Notes under the pieces: model-generated | Seen by the model: only the letters and a program-made list of their open reading frames with translations | Told to the model about the DNA's origin: nothing | The model's database searches: none | Origin: Martinezella lusitana | GTDB taxonomy: Bacteria > Pseudomonadota > Alphaproteobacteria > Rhizobiales > Rhizobiaceae | NCBI RefSeq assembly: GCF_016901135.1 | Contig: NZ_JAFEVL010000045.1 | Location: 124,001 to 188,000 of the forward strand | DNA: 64,000 nucleotides | Reading direction: 5' to 3' | Made by a program: the position numbers and the translations under genes | Shown: positions 9,601-17,331 of the stretch, piece by piece | How the letters are laid out: the number at the start of each line of letters is the position of its first letter | Numbering within the stretch: the stretch's first letter is position 1

Positions 9601-10239
9601 ATTCCGATGAATGCCGGTTGCCTCAGACCGATCCGGATCGTCATCCCCGAGGGCACGATGCTGACGCCGAAATATCCGGCCGCCGTCGTTGCCGGCAATG
9701 TCGAGGTCAGCCAGGCGGTGACCAACTGCCTGTTCGGCGCCGTCGAGGCGCTCGCGGCCGCTCAAGGGACGATGAACAATCTCACCTTCGGCAACGATGT
9801 CTATCAATATTACGAGACGATCTGCTCCGGCGCGCCGGCCGGTCCCGGCTTTAATGGCGCCGATGCGGTGCACACGCACATGACCAATTCGCGTCTAACC
9901 GATCCCGAGATCCTGGAGACGCGCTTTCCGGTAGTGCTCGAGGATTTCCACATTCGTCCCAACTCCGGCGGGCAGGGCAAGTGGAATGCCGGCAATGGCA
10001 CGCAGCGGACCATCCGCACCCGTGAAAAGCTGGAGTTCGCCGTGCTCTCGGGCCATCGGCGCGTGGCGCCCTTCGGCATCAAGGGTGGCGAGCCGGGCCA
10101 GACCGGGCGCAACTATGTCAGGCGCAATGACGGCACGATCGAGGAATTGATCGGCTCGGCCCATACGGTGCTCGAGGCCGGCGAAGCCTTCACGGTCGTT
10201 ACCCCGACGGGTGGCGGCTTTGGAAAGCGGGACGAATAG
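6613..10239 (+). CDS. Fused HyuA/HyuB hydantoinase / 5-oxoprolinase family protein
   Basis: ATP-dependent amide hydrolase of the hydantoinase/oxoprolinase family. The full-length fusion suggests 5-oxoproline to glutamate, though related enzymes use hydantoins or aryl ketones. Of about 1208 residues, roughly 1-690 are the HyuA half: DRGGTFTDVV near residue 12, RGDTAVIDAYLSPVLGRY, GFDMGGTSTDVAHFDG. From about 700 to the end is the HyuB half: DPVMLEIFNNLFMSIAEQMG, HAPHMPVHLGSM-like, GGTHLPDLTV. The TTG at 6613 is chosen because GGAGG stands 5 bases before it and the protein then starts close to the family N-terminus; an ATG at 6586 and a TTG at 6556 are in frame but fall in or beside the palindrome. 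Confidence 0.88.
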   Translation: MSENTSGRWDFWVDRGGTFTDVVGRDPSGALHARKILSENPDAYRDAAVHGIRLHLGLDKGEPVPADTIGEVRMGTTVATNALLERKGERLALVTTKGFRDALRIGYQERKKIFATEIVKPEALYEEVVEIEERVLADGTVELALDEKAAEAALRELFARGYRAIAIVFMHAYKFPAHEAAVARIARSLGFDQVSVSHEVSPLIKLVGRGDTAVIDAYLSPVLGRYIGQVCDELDVARTGARVMFMMSSGGLTAADMFQGKDAILSGPAGGVVGLAKTGEQAGFTNVIGFDMGGTSTDVAHFDGEYERAFETEVAGVRVRAPMMLIHTVAAGGGSILHFDGDRFRVGPDSAGAFPGPACYRNGGPLAVTDANVMAGKLLPEFFPSIFGPNQDQPLDVETVRGKFAELATRIGDDRSPEDVADGFIRIAVANMVEAIKKISVQRGYDVTRYALNCFGGAGGQHACLVADALGMKSILLHPMSGLLSAYGMGLADIRATRQKALGVPLDDVAPTAIAALGGELRGECVPELEAQGVPASEIKTVQRAHIRYAGTDTILAVETTFPQIDDPARLRSEFEALHKRRFGFVAEDKPLVVEAVEIETIGGAAADIAIQRDETGEGEAQATRRASFYSGGASHDAAVVLRQAILPGQTVTGPAIIIEPNQTIVIEDGWQAQLTAKDHIVLKRIKALPERSAIGTKADPVMLEIFNNLFMSIAEQMGMTLQNTAYSVNIKERLDFSCAVFDAEGNLVANAPHMPVHLGSMDASVATAIRENAVIHPGDVFLINAPYNGGTHLPDLTVCTPVFDDAGKRIRFWVASRGHHADIGGISPGSMSPLATHIEEEGVYIDNFKLLDRGRFCEEELAKLLTGARYPVRTLAQNVNDLKAQVAANEKGVAELKKMIVHFGEEVVDAYMGHVQDNAAESVRRVLDRLPDGEFSYEMDQGCKIVVKISIDKDKREATVDFTGTSEQRADNFNAPQPVTRAAVLYVFRVLVEADIPMNAGCLRPIRIVIPEGTMLTPKYPAAVVAGNVEVSQAVTNCLFGAVEALAAAQGTMNNLTFGNDVYQYYETICSGAPAGPGFNGADAVHTHMTNSRLTDPEILETRFPVVLEDFHIRPNSGGQGKWNAGNGTQRTIRTREKLEFAVLSGHRRVAPFGIKGGEPGQTGRNYVRRNDGTIEELIGSAHTVLEAGEAFTVVTPTGGGFGKRDE

Positions 10240-10291
10240 AAGCGTTGCCAAGTTTGTAGGTGCCTTGATCCGGATCGGAAGGAGTTTTCTG

Positions 10292-10819
10292 GTGACGTCT
10301 GAGGAAAAGAGTAGACCGCGTGAATTGATCGTATCGTCTGCGCATCTTGCGGACGGCAGTTCACCTGCCTTGTCCGAGCTCGAATACGGATCGATCCTCT
10401 TTTCCCATGCCTTCAATCGGTGGCTGGTGCGTTGCATGGCGGCCGCCGGCATCCCCGGCCTTTCGCCGGTCGAGATCCTGATCATCCATTCCGTTCGGCA
10501 CCGCGACAGGCCGAAAACCCTGGCCGATCTGTGCCTCGTGCTCGATATCGAAGACACCCATGTCGCCAACTACGCCATCAAGAAGCTGGAGGCGGCCGGT
10601 CTCGTCAAGAGCGGCAAGGCCGGCAAGGAAAAGACGATCCGGGTGACCGACAAGGGCCTGGACGCCTTGACGCGCTACACCGAAATCCGCGAGCGTCTGC
10701 TGGTGGAGGCCACCAAGGTCTCCGGCCTGTCGCAGGACGATCTTTCCGATATAGCCTCGCATCTCAGAGCGCTGTCTGGCTACTATGAGCAGGCGGCACG
10801 GTCGGCTGCCACGCTGTAA
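10292..10819 (+). CDS. MarR-like winged-helix transcriptional regulator
   Basis: DNA-binding protein of about 175 residues. The winged helix runs roughly 55-120: SPVEILIIHSVRH, then TLADLCLVLDIEDTHVANYAIKKLEAAGLV and the wing GKEKTIRVTDKGLDAL. Flanking helices would form the dimer interface as in MarR proteins. The GTG at 10292 is chosen because GGAAGGAG ends 7 bases before it. It follows the oxoprolinase gene by 52 bases on the same strand and probably controls that gene through the palindrome at 6552-6585. No effector-binding residues can be assigned. Confidence 0.82.
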   Translation: MTSEEKSRPRELIVSSAHLADGSSPALSELEYGSILFSHAFNRWLVRCMAAAGIPGLSPVEILIIHSVRHRDRPKTLADLCLVLDIEDTHVANYAIKKLEAAGLVKSGKAGKEKTIRVTDKGLDALTRYTEIRERLLVEATKVSGLSQDDLSDIASHLRALSGYYEQAARSAATL

Positions 10820-10933
10820 GGATGGCAAGGAGGACGAAAGTCCCTTGCAAGCATTCGCGCTCCGTCGCGAACCGATACCTGCCAGACCGCCGCACCGACA
10901 TACAAGTAACGGGGTCTTATCTATTTTGTCACG

Positions 10934-10954
10934 ACATACCTATATTAGGTGTGT
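10934..10954. promoter_or_regulatory. 21-bp inverted repeat upstream of the MBL-fold gene
   Basis: ACATACCTA (10934-10942) and TAGGTGTGT (10946-10954) pair at 8 of 9 positions around TAT. TTGTCA stands just before it at 10926-10931. The repeat lies in the AT-rich 290-bp gap before the MBL gene, 155 bases from its ATG, and could be an operator. No protein can be assigned to it. Confidence 0.3.
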
Positions 10955-11108
10955 GCGATCCGTTGGCGAATGTTCGCCAGATGATCTGCATCGAGCGAAC
11001 GATGAGATCCAGTTTTTTACCAGCGCACGACTTTTGGAAATTGCTGGCTTCGCACGATAGCAAAAGTGTGCTTTTTTTGACGGAAAGGGGAATGGTGTAA
11101 AAACTTCC

Positions 11109-11939
11109 ATGAACAACGATAGTTTCGAGCTGAAATTCTGGGGCGTGCGGGGGAGCATACCCGTATCTGGACCGGAATTTGAGCGTTACGGCGGGAATAC
11201 ATCCTGCATCGAGTTGCGGCATGACGGCAGGCATATCCTATTCGACGCCGGGACCGGGTTGCGCGAGGCAGCTGCGTCGCTTGCAAAAGAAGGGGTCCGC
11301 AACATCGATCTCTTTTTCACCCATTCGCATTACGACCACATTATCGGCCTGCCCTTCTTCAATGCGATCTATGATCCCAGGGTGAGCGTCGATCTTTGGT
11401 CGGGCCATCTGGCCGGCAAGACGACGACGCGGCAGCTGATCGGCCAGTTCATGCGGCCGCCTTGGTTTCCGGTCGAACCTGATATCTGTCGTGCCGCGAT
11501 GAATTTTCGCGATTTCGCCGCTGGCGATACGCTGAAGCCGCATCCGGGCATCGTCATCCATACGGTCCGTCTGAACCATCCCGGCGGTTGCATCGGCTAC
11601 CGCATCGAATGGTCCGGTCGCGTCATCGCCATGGTCTACGATACCGAGCACTTGAACGGACATCTCGACGAGGCCGCGCTATCCCTGATGGCCGATGCCG
11701 ATCTCGCGATCTATGACACGACCTATACGGAAGCGGAGATGCCGAAGCATCTGGGCTTCGGACATTCCACCTGGCAGGAAGGCGTCAAGCTCGCCAAGAA
11801 GGCCGGCGTTAAACGCCTGGCTCTGTTTCACCATGCGCCGGCGCGCGCGGATCGCGAGCTGGACGAGATGCAGCGCGCCGCGCAGAAGAGTTTTCCAGGC
11901 GCCTTCGCCGCCTTCGACGGCCAATCGCTGCAGCTCTAA
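11109..11939 (+). CDS. MBL-fold metallo-hydrolase
   Basis: A 276-residue metallo-beta-lactamase-fold hydrolase of the PhnP/RNase Z-like kind. It opens with FWGVRGSIPVSGPEFERYGGNTSC. The zinc motif HSHYDH is at about residue 75, a further His in RLNHPGG near 157, Asp in MVYDTEH and the late His in LFHHAPAR. The ATG at 11109 gives this N-terminus directly. Related proteins cleave phosphodiesters, some being fused to cyclic-nucleotide domains. Given the cyclases nearby it might degrade a cyclic nucleotide, but this is inference only. It converges on the deacetylase-like gene. Confidence 0.88.
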   Translation: MNNDSFELKFWGVRGSIPVSGPEFERYGGNTSCIELRHDGRHILFDAGTGLREAAASLAKEGVRNIDLFFTHSHYDHIIGLPFFNAIYDPRVSVDLWSGHLAGKTTTRQLIGQFMRPPWFPVEPDICRAAMNFRDFAAGDTLKPHPGIVIHTVRLNHPGGCIGYRIEWSGRVIAMVYDTEHLNGHLDEAALSLMADADLAIYDTTYTEAEMPKHLGFGHSTWQEGVKLAKKAGVKRLALFHHAPARADRELDEMQRAAQKSFPGAFAAFDGQSLQL

Positions 11940-11950
11940 GGCGCCGTTGG

Positions 11951-11977
11951 AGCGGCTTTGTTCGGGGCGGAGCCGCT
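11951..11977. terminator. Possible hairpin between convergent genes
   Basis: AGCGGCT (11951-11957) and AGCCGCT (11971-11977) pair perfectly over a 13-base loop between the MBL gene (plus) and the deacetylase-like gene (minus). It lacks a clear U-tract, so termination is only suggested by position. Confidence 0.3.
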
Positions 11978-12722
11978 AACTCACGAAATTGCCGACCGGC
12001 CGCCACTCGATGGCGGCGTGGCCGGCCGTTTCCTCAAACAGCGCCTCGATGAAACCCCAGGCGACGTCGTCATGCACCAGATGGTGTGTCATCACGCCAA
12101 TCGGCTCGTCATTGCCGTCGAAGCGGTTCTGGAGTTCTTCCACCAGGCGTCCGATCAATCCCGCATGCGGGAGACCGCCGCGCACGCCGTGCCAATTCAT
12201 GATGTCGATATGGGTGTTGACCAGGGTGATCGGCGCCTGCTTTGCCAATCCAAAGACAGACACGGCGCGATAGCCGAAGGGGCTAAGCTCCGGCAGCAAT
12301 GCGTCGTCGATACGGTTCCACGGCGGCACCAGCATGGGGAGAAACTGCGAGGGATAGAGCGCCTTCAGCTTGTCGAAGCCACGATGCAGTTCGTCGAGCA
12401 CGGCGGCCTGCGGGCGATGCAGGCCGAGCTCCTGCTTCTTGGTTTCATCCGGCGCATAGTTCTGATGCATCCAGCCGTGCACGGTGACGGTGACGCGGCT
12501 CAGGCTCGCCAGGCGTTCCGCCAGCGGCTCTCCGGTCGGCCCCGGGATGACGGCCAATGCCATCGGCACGTCGAAACGATCCGAAAGCGACAGCAGCCGG
12601 TCAAGCGCAGGGGTCGGTTCGATGGCGTCGTCGTCGCGGAACCAGAGTTTCGCCTTTCGCCCGGCCTTGGTCCAGCGCTGCAGCTCGTCCCGCAAGGGCT
12701 GCCAATCGGCTCTATCGTTCAT
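11976..12722 (-). CDS. Polysaccharide deacetylase-like (NodB-fold) protein
   Basis: About 248 residues with features of carbohydrate esterase 4 deacetylases. LWFRDDDAIEP carries the acidic metal/catalytic cluster near residue 28, HGWMHQN provides the His pair near 80, and PPWNRI corresponds to the conserved RxPW-like region near 135. It could remove acetyl groups from a glycan or be a degenerate relative. The ATG at 12722 (MNDRADWQ) is taken rather than an upstream Met at 12761; it overlaps the end of the glycosyltransferase gene by 11 bases, so the two form an operon. Confidence 0.78.
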   Translation of the reverse strand: MNDRADWQPLRDELQRWTKAGRKAKLWFRDDDAIEPTPALDRLLSLSDRFDVPMALAVIPGPTGEPLAERLASLSRVTVTVHGWMHQNYAPDETKKQELGLHRPQAAVLDELHRGFDKLKALYPSQFLPMLVPPWNRIDDALLPELSPFGYRAVSVFGLAKQAPITLVNTHIDIMNWHGVRGGLPHAGLIGRLVEELQNRFDGNDEPIGVMTHHLVHDDVAWGFIEALFEETAGHAAIEWRPVGNFVS

Positions 12723-13815
12723 AATAGATATCTCCCAGATGCTTTCGAAGAATGATTTCAAGCTGCTTCGCCGCCGCGCTCAAGGAGCGTTCCCGATGCA
12801 CGAAGCCATGCGCTGCCTCCGCCATGGTCCGCCGCTGCTTCTCGTCGTTCAGAAGCTGTGCGATGGCATCGGCATAGGCCCTCAGGTCGCCCGCCGGCGT
12901 CAGCAGCCCGGTAATGCCGTTCGTGACCACTTCTGGCACGCCCGCCGTTGCCTGCGCCACCACGGGCAGGCCAGCCGCCTGCGCTTCAAGATAGGCCAGG
13001 CCGTAGGCCTCGTTGCAGCCGGGCCAGACATAGATCCCGGCAGTGGCAAGCTCCGCCGCGATCTCCGGCGTCGAGCGCTCGCCGCGCCAAAGGATGCGGT
13101 CTCCATCAAAGGCGGAAAACAGTGCCCTTACTTCCGCGCGCATCGGCCCGTCGCCGATGACGGTCAGTGTCCAGTCATCATCGCGGATCAGTTTGAGCGC
13201 CTCGGCCAGCAAGACGTAGCTGTCGAATTTGTCGCCGCGCCGCAGCATTGCAACGGTGATCAGCCTGCTAGGGGCAGAGGCACCGGTGGCCGACCCGAAG
13301 GGAGCTGCATCGATGAAGGGCAGAAAGCGTTCGTATCTGCCATCCGGGATCGCGTCCGAGAGGCCGATCCGGTCCCGCTCGGTGAAGCACAGATTGACGG
13401 CGGCCGACCGCACGGCATCGGCGATCAGACGCTGGTTTTCGCCCCAGCCGTTGTCGTCATGGCGTCTGGAATAGGAGGCCTCGGCGGTGACGTAGGGGAT
13501 GCCGAGTTGCCGGGAGACAGACGGGCCAATGAGATCGGGCGTCTTGTAATAGGGGTGATAGGTAAACCAGAGATCGGGCGGCGATTCGCTTTGTGATCGG
13601 CCGAGCAATCGCGCTACCTCACCCTCGGCCTGCCGGGCGATTTCCGCTCGCACTCCCGCTTCCGGGGTCGGGGTAAAGCTGCGCAGTTCGGAGGCGACAT
13701 CGACCTGGTGTCCCGCCATCCGGAGGACCGCCATGATCTGCCGCGCCATCAGCCGGTCGCCCGAAGGTACGGGGTGGCCGGGCGACTTCAACGGGGCGTA
13801 GAAAGCGATCTTCAT
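12712..13815 (-). CDS. Family 4-type glycosyltransferase
   Basis: A 367-residue GT-B glycosyltransferase. The N-terminal half begins MKIAFYAPLKSPGHPVPSGD. The C-terminal GT4 donor-binding region shows GDGPMRAEVRALF, then YVWPGCNEAYGLAYLEAQAAGLPVVA with the E-x7-E motif, and GVPEVVTNGITGLLTPAGD. It is the first gene of a two-gene minus-strand unit with the deacetylase-like gene, which suggests joint work on one glycan. Its donor and acceptor cannot be read from sequence. Confidence 0.87.
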   Translation of the reverse strand: MKIAFYAPLKSPGHPVPSGDRLMARQIMAVLRMAGHQVDVASELRSFTPTPEAGVRAEIARQAEGEVARLLGRSQSESPPDLWFTYHPYYKTPDLIGPSVSRQLGIPYVTAEASYSRRHDDNGWGENQRLIADAVRSAAVNLCFTERDRIGLSDAIPDGRYERFLPFIDAAPFGSATGASAPSRLITVAMLRRGDKFDSYVLLAEALKLIRDDDWTLTVIGDGPMRAEVRALFSAFDGDRILWRGERSTPEIAAELATAGIYVWPGCNEAYGLAYLEAQAAGLPVVAQATAGVPEVVTNGITGLLTPAGDLRAYADAIAQLLNDEKQRRTMAEAAHGFVHRERSLSAAAKQLEIILRKHLGDIYYER

Positions 13816-14014
13816 GGTGCCAGCATACGGTTGACGTTTAAGTGATGGTAAAAGCCTGAATTGTGAGAGGATTGCCCGAATTCCGACCGGTTGCGTGACG
13901 ATAAGATCCCTGCTTCAAAAAGCCGCATCCTCGACAGCATGCGGCGTTGCAGCTAGATGATAGGCGATAACCGTTTTCGCTTCTGTTGTGAACGGACAAT
14001 ATACATTGGGTTTG

Positions 14015-15739
14015 ATGACCATCGAGGCAAGAAAGCCAATCATTTCCGACCGTCTTGTGCGAAAGCTCCGCCTTGGCTCCGGCTTGATCGTTTTCACCTT
14101 CGTGATCATGCATCTGGCCAATCACTCCCTCGGGTTGATTTCTCTCGGCACCGCCGAGACCGCGCAACACTGGTTCATGGCCGTCTGGCGCAATCCGGTT
14201 GGGTCCGTGCTCCTCTATGGCGCGCTGCTCGTGCACATCCTGCTGGTGCTGCGGCTTCTCTACCGGCGCCGGACGCTCGTCATGCCTGCCGGCGAGGCGT
14301 TTCAGATCGTCACCGGCCTGCTGGTGCCGCTCCTTTTGATCGATCACGTCGTCGGCACGCGCGTCGTGCATGATGTTTACGGCTATCACGACACGTACAA
14401 GGCGATAGTCCGCAGCCTGTGGCTGACATCGCCCGCCAATGGCCTGCGCCAGGGATTCCTGCTGGTGATCGTCTGGCTTCACGGCTGCATCGGCGTTCAT
14501 TTCTGGCTGCGTTATCGCCCCTGGTACACGGCGATCGCTCCCGTCCTGCTGTCCTTCGCCATCGTTCTTCCGGTTCTCGCCCTGCTTGGCTTTGCGGCGA
14601 TGGGCAAGACCGTAGCGTATGAAGCAGCCGAGGAGGACGAGCGCGGTTATGCTGGCGGCTATTACAGCGACATGCGAAGCTTTGGCGAGAAGGGCTCCGT
14701 ACCGGGCAGCCAGATGGCCGATGCCCTGTGGCCCTACCGCGCCGCATTCTACGGTGCCTTCAGCCTGTCAATCGTCGGTCTCTTCGGCTTTCGCGCTCAC
14801 CGCAGATTGCGCGAGCGGCAGTACCAGATTGCCATCCGCTATGCGGGCGGCGAGGTCGTACAGGCGCCGCGCGGCTTCAGCGTGCTCGAGGCAAGCCGCC
14901 TCGGCGGCATCCCGCATTATTCGGTCTGCGGTGGCAAGGGCCAATGCTCCACCTGTCGCGTGCAGATCATCGATGGCGCCGAGAACCTGCCGCCGCCGGA
15001 GCCGCTCGAGCAGAAGACGCTGAACCGCATCGGCGCCACTCCGGATATCCGTCTCGCCTGCCAGTTGCGCCCGACCGGAAACGTCAGCGTCGTGCCGCTT
15101 CTGACGCCGATGGCCGAAGCGACGATGCCGGTCTACAGCCAAACCGCCAGCCCGGGCCGCGAGCGCGAAATCGTCGTGTTCTTCTGCGATCTGCGCCATT
15201 TCACAGCGCTGACGGAGGCACGTCTCCCCTTCGACATCGTCTTCCTGCTCAATCGCTATTTCGCCATCGTCGGTCGCATCATCGAGGAGAATGGCGGCCG
15301 GATGGACAAGTTCATCGGCGATGGCGCCATGGCTCTGTTCGGCCTGCGCACGACACCAAAGGAAGCGAACCGCCAGGCTTTGAAGGCGGCCGCCGCGATC
15401 GTCCGGGAGCTCGACAAGCTCAGCGCGGAGCTCGCCGATGACCTGGCTGCACCGCTGGAGATCGCCATCGGCCTTCACACCGGTTCGGCGGTGGTCGGCT
15501 CGATGGGATACGGCAGTGTGAAGAACGTGACGGCGATCGGCGATACGGTCAATGTCGCCAGCCGCCTGGAAAGCGTTGCCAAGGAATTCAACAGCACACT
15601 GGTCTTTTCGGAGCCGGTGGCCCAGCTCTCCGAGGTCGATATTGCAGGCGTCGAAAGCCGCGAGATTGCCGTTCGCGGCCGCGGCGAGCCCTTGCGGGTC
15701 TATATCGTTTCGAAAGAGGCGAGCAGCCGCTTTGCCTGA
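14015..15739 (+). CDS. Membrane class III nucleotidyl cyclase with six-TM haem-type anchor and [2Fe-2S] domain (CyaC-like)
   Basis: About 574 residues. The N-terminal 270 hold six hydrophobic segments, four with His (IMHLANHS, LLVHILLV, LLIDHVVG, WLHGCIGVHF), resembling succinate-dehydrogenase-type dihaem anchors. Next is an adrenodoxin-like [2Fe-2S] domain with CGGKGQCSTC (C-x5-C-x2-C) and a fourth Cys in RLACQLRP. The class III cyclase domain follows: metal Asp in FFCDLRHF and KFIGDGAMALFG (with the purine-binding Lys), and IGDTVNVASRLE with Asp, Asn and Arg. It probably makes cAMP in response to quinone or redox state, as described for S. meliloti CyaC. Start is ATG 14015; GTG 13988 is also in frame. 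Confidence 0.88.
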   Translation: MTIEARKPIISDRLVRKLRLGSGLIVFTFVIMHLANHSLGLISLGTAETAQHWFMAVWRNPVGSVLLYGALLVHILLVLRLLYRRRTLVMPAGEAFQIVTGLLVPLLLIDHVVGTRVVHDVYGYHDTYKAIVRSLWLTSPANGLRQGFLLVIVWLHGCIGVHFWLRYRPWYTAIAPVLLSFAIVLPVLALLGFAAMGKTVAYEAAEEDERGYAGGYYSDMRSFGEKGSVPGSQMADALWPYRAAFYGAFSLSIVGLFGFRAHRRLRERQYQIAIRYAGGEVVQAPRGFSVLEASRLGGIPHYSVCGGKGQCSTCRVQIIDGAENLPPPEPLEQKTLNRIGATPDIRLACQLRPTGNVSVVPLLTPMAEATMPVYSQTASPGREREIVVFFCDLRHFTALTEARLPFDIVFLLNRYFAIVGRIIEENGGRMDKFIGDGAMALFGLRTTPKEANRQALKAAAAIVRELDKLSAELADDLAAPLEIAIGLHTGSAVVGSMGYGSVKNVTAIGDTVNVASRLESVAKEFNSTLVFSEPVAQLSEVDIAGVESREIAVRGRGEPLRVYIVSKEASSRFA

Positions 15740-15814
15740 TCTTTCGAGCTGCCTCGCCGGGAGTGGTGCGCCGCTCGTCGCTCCCGTTTGCAGCGGGAAG
15801 GCCGTGGTGTAGGG

Positions 15815-16702
15815 ATGGCACCCATGTTCGACCACAAGATCCTCACGAGAAAATACTGGCGGCGCGCCTTTCGCAGGAAGCGGGATGCAATCGCCACGCG
15901 CCTCTTCGACACGCGCCTTGGCCGCGATATCCTCGTCAGCGCGCTTGGTCCGCGCGTCAAGACGATGACGGTGGACTGTGGCGATCACGTTTTAAGTTTT
16001 TCGCCGGCCGACTACATCGGCCGCAAGGTCTTTCGCAAAGGGCATTTCGAGCGCGATCATGTCGACCGGCTGCTGAGCGTGCTGCGCGAGCGCGGTCTTT
16101 TGCACAAGGGCAAGGTGCTGTTGGAGCTTGGCGGCAATATCGGCACGCAGACCTGCTATTTTGCCCTCAGCGGCGCCTACGACCGCATCGTCAGCGTCGA
16201 GCCCGATCCGCGCAATTTTCGCTTGCTGTCGGCCAATATCGCCGACAACGGCTTTCAGGAGATGGTGACAGCGGTCAATTGCGCCGCCGGTGACCGCGGC
16301 GGGCAGCTCGACTTCTATCTGAACCACAAGAACCATGGCAAAAGCAGCGCCTTGCGCCAAAGCGCAAGCGACGAGAAGATTTCGGTTCCGGTTCGTCCGG
16401 TCGCCGATATTCTTGCGCAGGCCGAAGCGGACCCCGCCGATGTCGGATTGATCTGGATGGATATCGAAGGCTACGAGCCGGTCGCCTGCCGATCGATGCA
16501 GGCACTGATGGCCCGCAAGGTGCCGCTCTATATGGAATTCACGCCGGCTTTCTACGGCAAGGATCAGACCAAGGCCTTCGTTGCCGACCTTGCCGGCCAC
16601 TATAGCGAGTGCCTGGCTTTCTTCGAAGACCGCGAGCAAGCGATGAAGGTGGTCGATCTGCCCACCGAAGGCGACCAGCTCGATGTTCTCTTTTTGCGTT
16701 GA
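15815..16702 (+). CDS. FkbM-family SAM-dependent methyltransferase
   Basis: About 295 residues. The SAM-binding motif LLELGGNIGTQTCYFAL is near residue 106, followed by the acidic SVEPDPRNFRLLSANIADN. The late motif GLIWMDIEGYEPVACRSMQ is the FkbM hallmark. Such enzymes usually O-methylate sugars or small molecules. It starts 75 bases after the redox cyclase gene on the same strand and may be in its transcript. ATG 15815 and ATG 15824 are both plausible starts. Confidence 0.85.
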   Translation: MAPMFDHKILTRKYWRRAFRRKRDAIATRLFDTRLGRDILVSALGPRVKTMTVDCGDHVLSFSPADYIGRKVFRKGHFERDHVDRLLSVLRERGLLHKGKVLLELGGNIGTQTCYFALSGAYDRIVSVEPDPRNFRLLSANIADNGFQEMVTAVNCAAGDRGGQLDFYLNHKNHGKSSALRQSASDEKISVPVRPVADILAQAEADPADVGLIWMDIEGYEPVACRSMQALMARKVPLYMEFTPAFYGKDQTKAFVADLAGHYSECLAFFEDREQAMKVVDLPTEGDQLDVLFLR

Positions 16703-16704
16703 AG

Positions 16705-17184
16705 CTATTTGCGCCGATAGATGAAATAGCGTCCGTCCTTGACGCTATCGGGCAGGGGCAGCGCTTCGAGATCGGAGTGATCGAGGGGCAGGCCGCTGAC
16801 CGCAAGCCCGCCTGAGACAAGCACGCCGGCCATGGTCTGGGGCAGCCATGTCAGCGTCACTGCATCCTTCTCTTCGTAGCCGGTGCCGATATCGGCATGG
16901 GCAAGCGAGGCGCCTGCGCCGATGAAATCCGCGGCAGTATCCTTGATTTCGCCGAGAACGAGATCGTCTGCTGCCGGCATGGACGGCCCGTAGGCGTTGA
17001 CTGCCCGGTCGAAGGCGATGATGCGGCGATCGGGGAAAAGCTCGCGCAGATGGTCGAAGGTGCGGCCATTGCCGAGGCCCAGTTCCAGCACCGGACCGTC
17101 AAGCGCTCTGACCTCATCGGCAACGGCATTGAGGATGTCGCGCTGTGCGCTCAGGCGGCGGATGAAACTATCCAGGCGGCTCAT
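16705..17184 (-). CDS. Small class I SAM-dependent methyltransferase
   Basis: A 159-residue Rossmann-fold protein. VLELGLGNGRTFDHLRELFP at about residues 32-51 is motif I, and RRIIAFDRAVNAYGPS carries the acidic residue for SAM ribose. It is shorter than most methyltransferases and ends DGRYFIYRRK. The substrate is unknown. It converges on the FkbM gene with a 2-base gap, so it is transcribed separately from it. Confidence 0.78.
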   Translation of the reverse strand: MSRLDSFIRRLSAQRDILNAVADEVRALDGPVLELGLGNGRTFDHLRELFPDRRIIAFDRAVNAYGPSMPAADDLVLGEIKDTAADFIGAGASLAHADIGTGYEEKDAVTLTWLPQTMAGVLVSGGLAVSGLPLDHSDLEALPLPDSVKDGRYFIYRRK

Positions 17185-17331
17185 CGTATCTGTCTTATCC
17201 TTGGCGTTCGTGATGCCTCTAGCCTAGTCGGAGTAGCACGGCCAGCGTCGTCACGTCGACCGCCGGCTGGTTTTTCGGCATGTTTGCTGTAGGGATAGAT
17301 TGTCGCGGCGCTCATGAAAGGGGGAAATGTC

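Noticed and set aside
7435..9879. 814-codon open frame on the minus strand
   Set aside because: It is antisense to the oxoprolinase gene, which has clear family motifs throughout. The antisense translation is rich in Arg/Asp/His and shows no domain; long shadows are usual in GC-rich DNA.
10934..10954. Promoter with TTGTCA and TATATT before the MBL gene
   Set aside because: The two boxes are only 9 bases apart, too close for a sigma-70 promoter; only the inverted repeat is reported.
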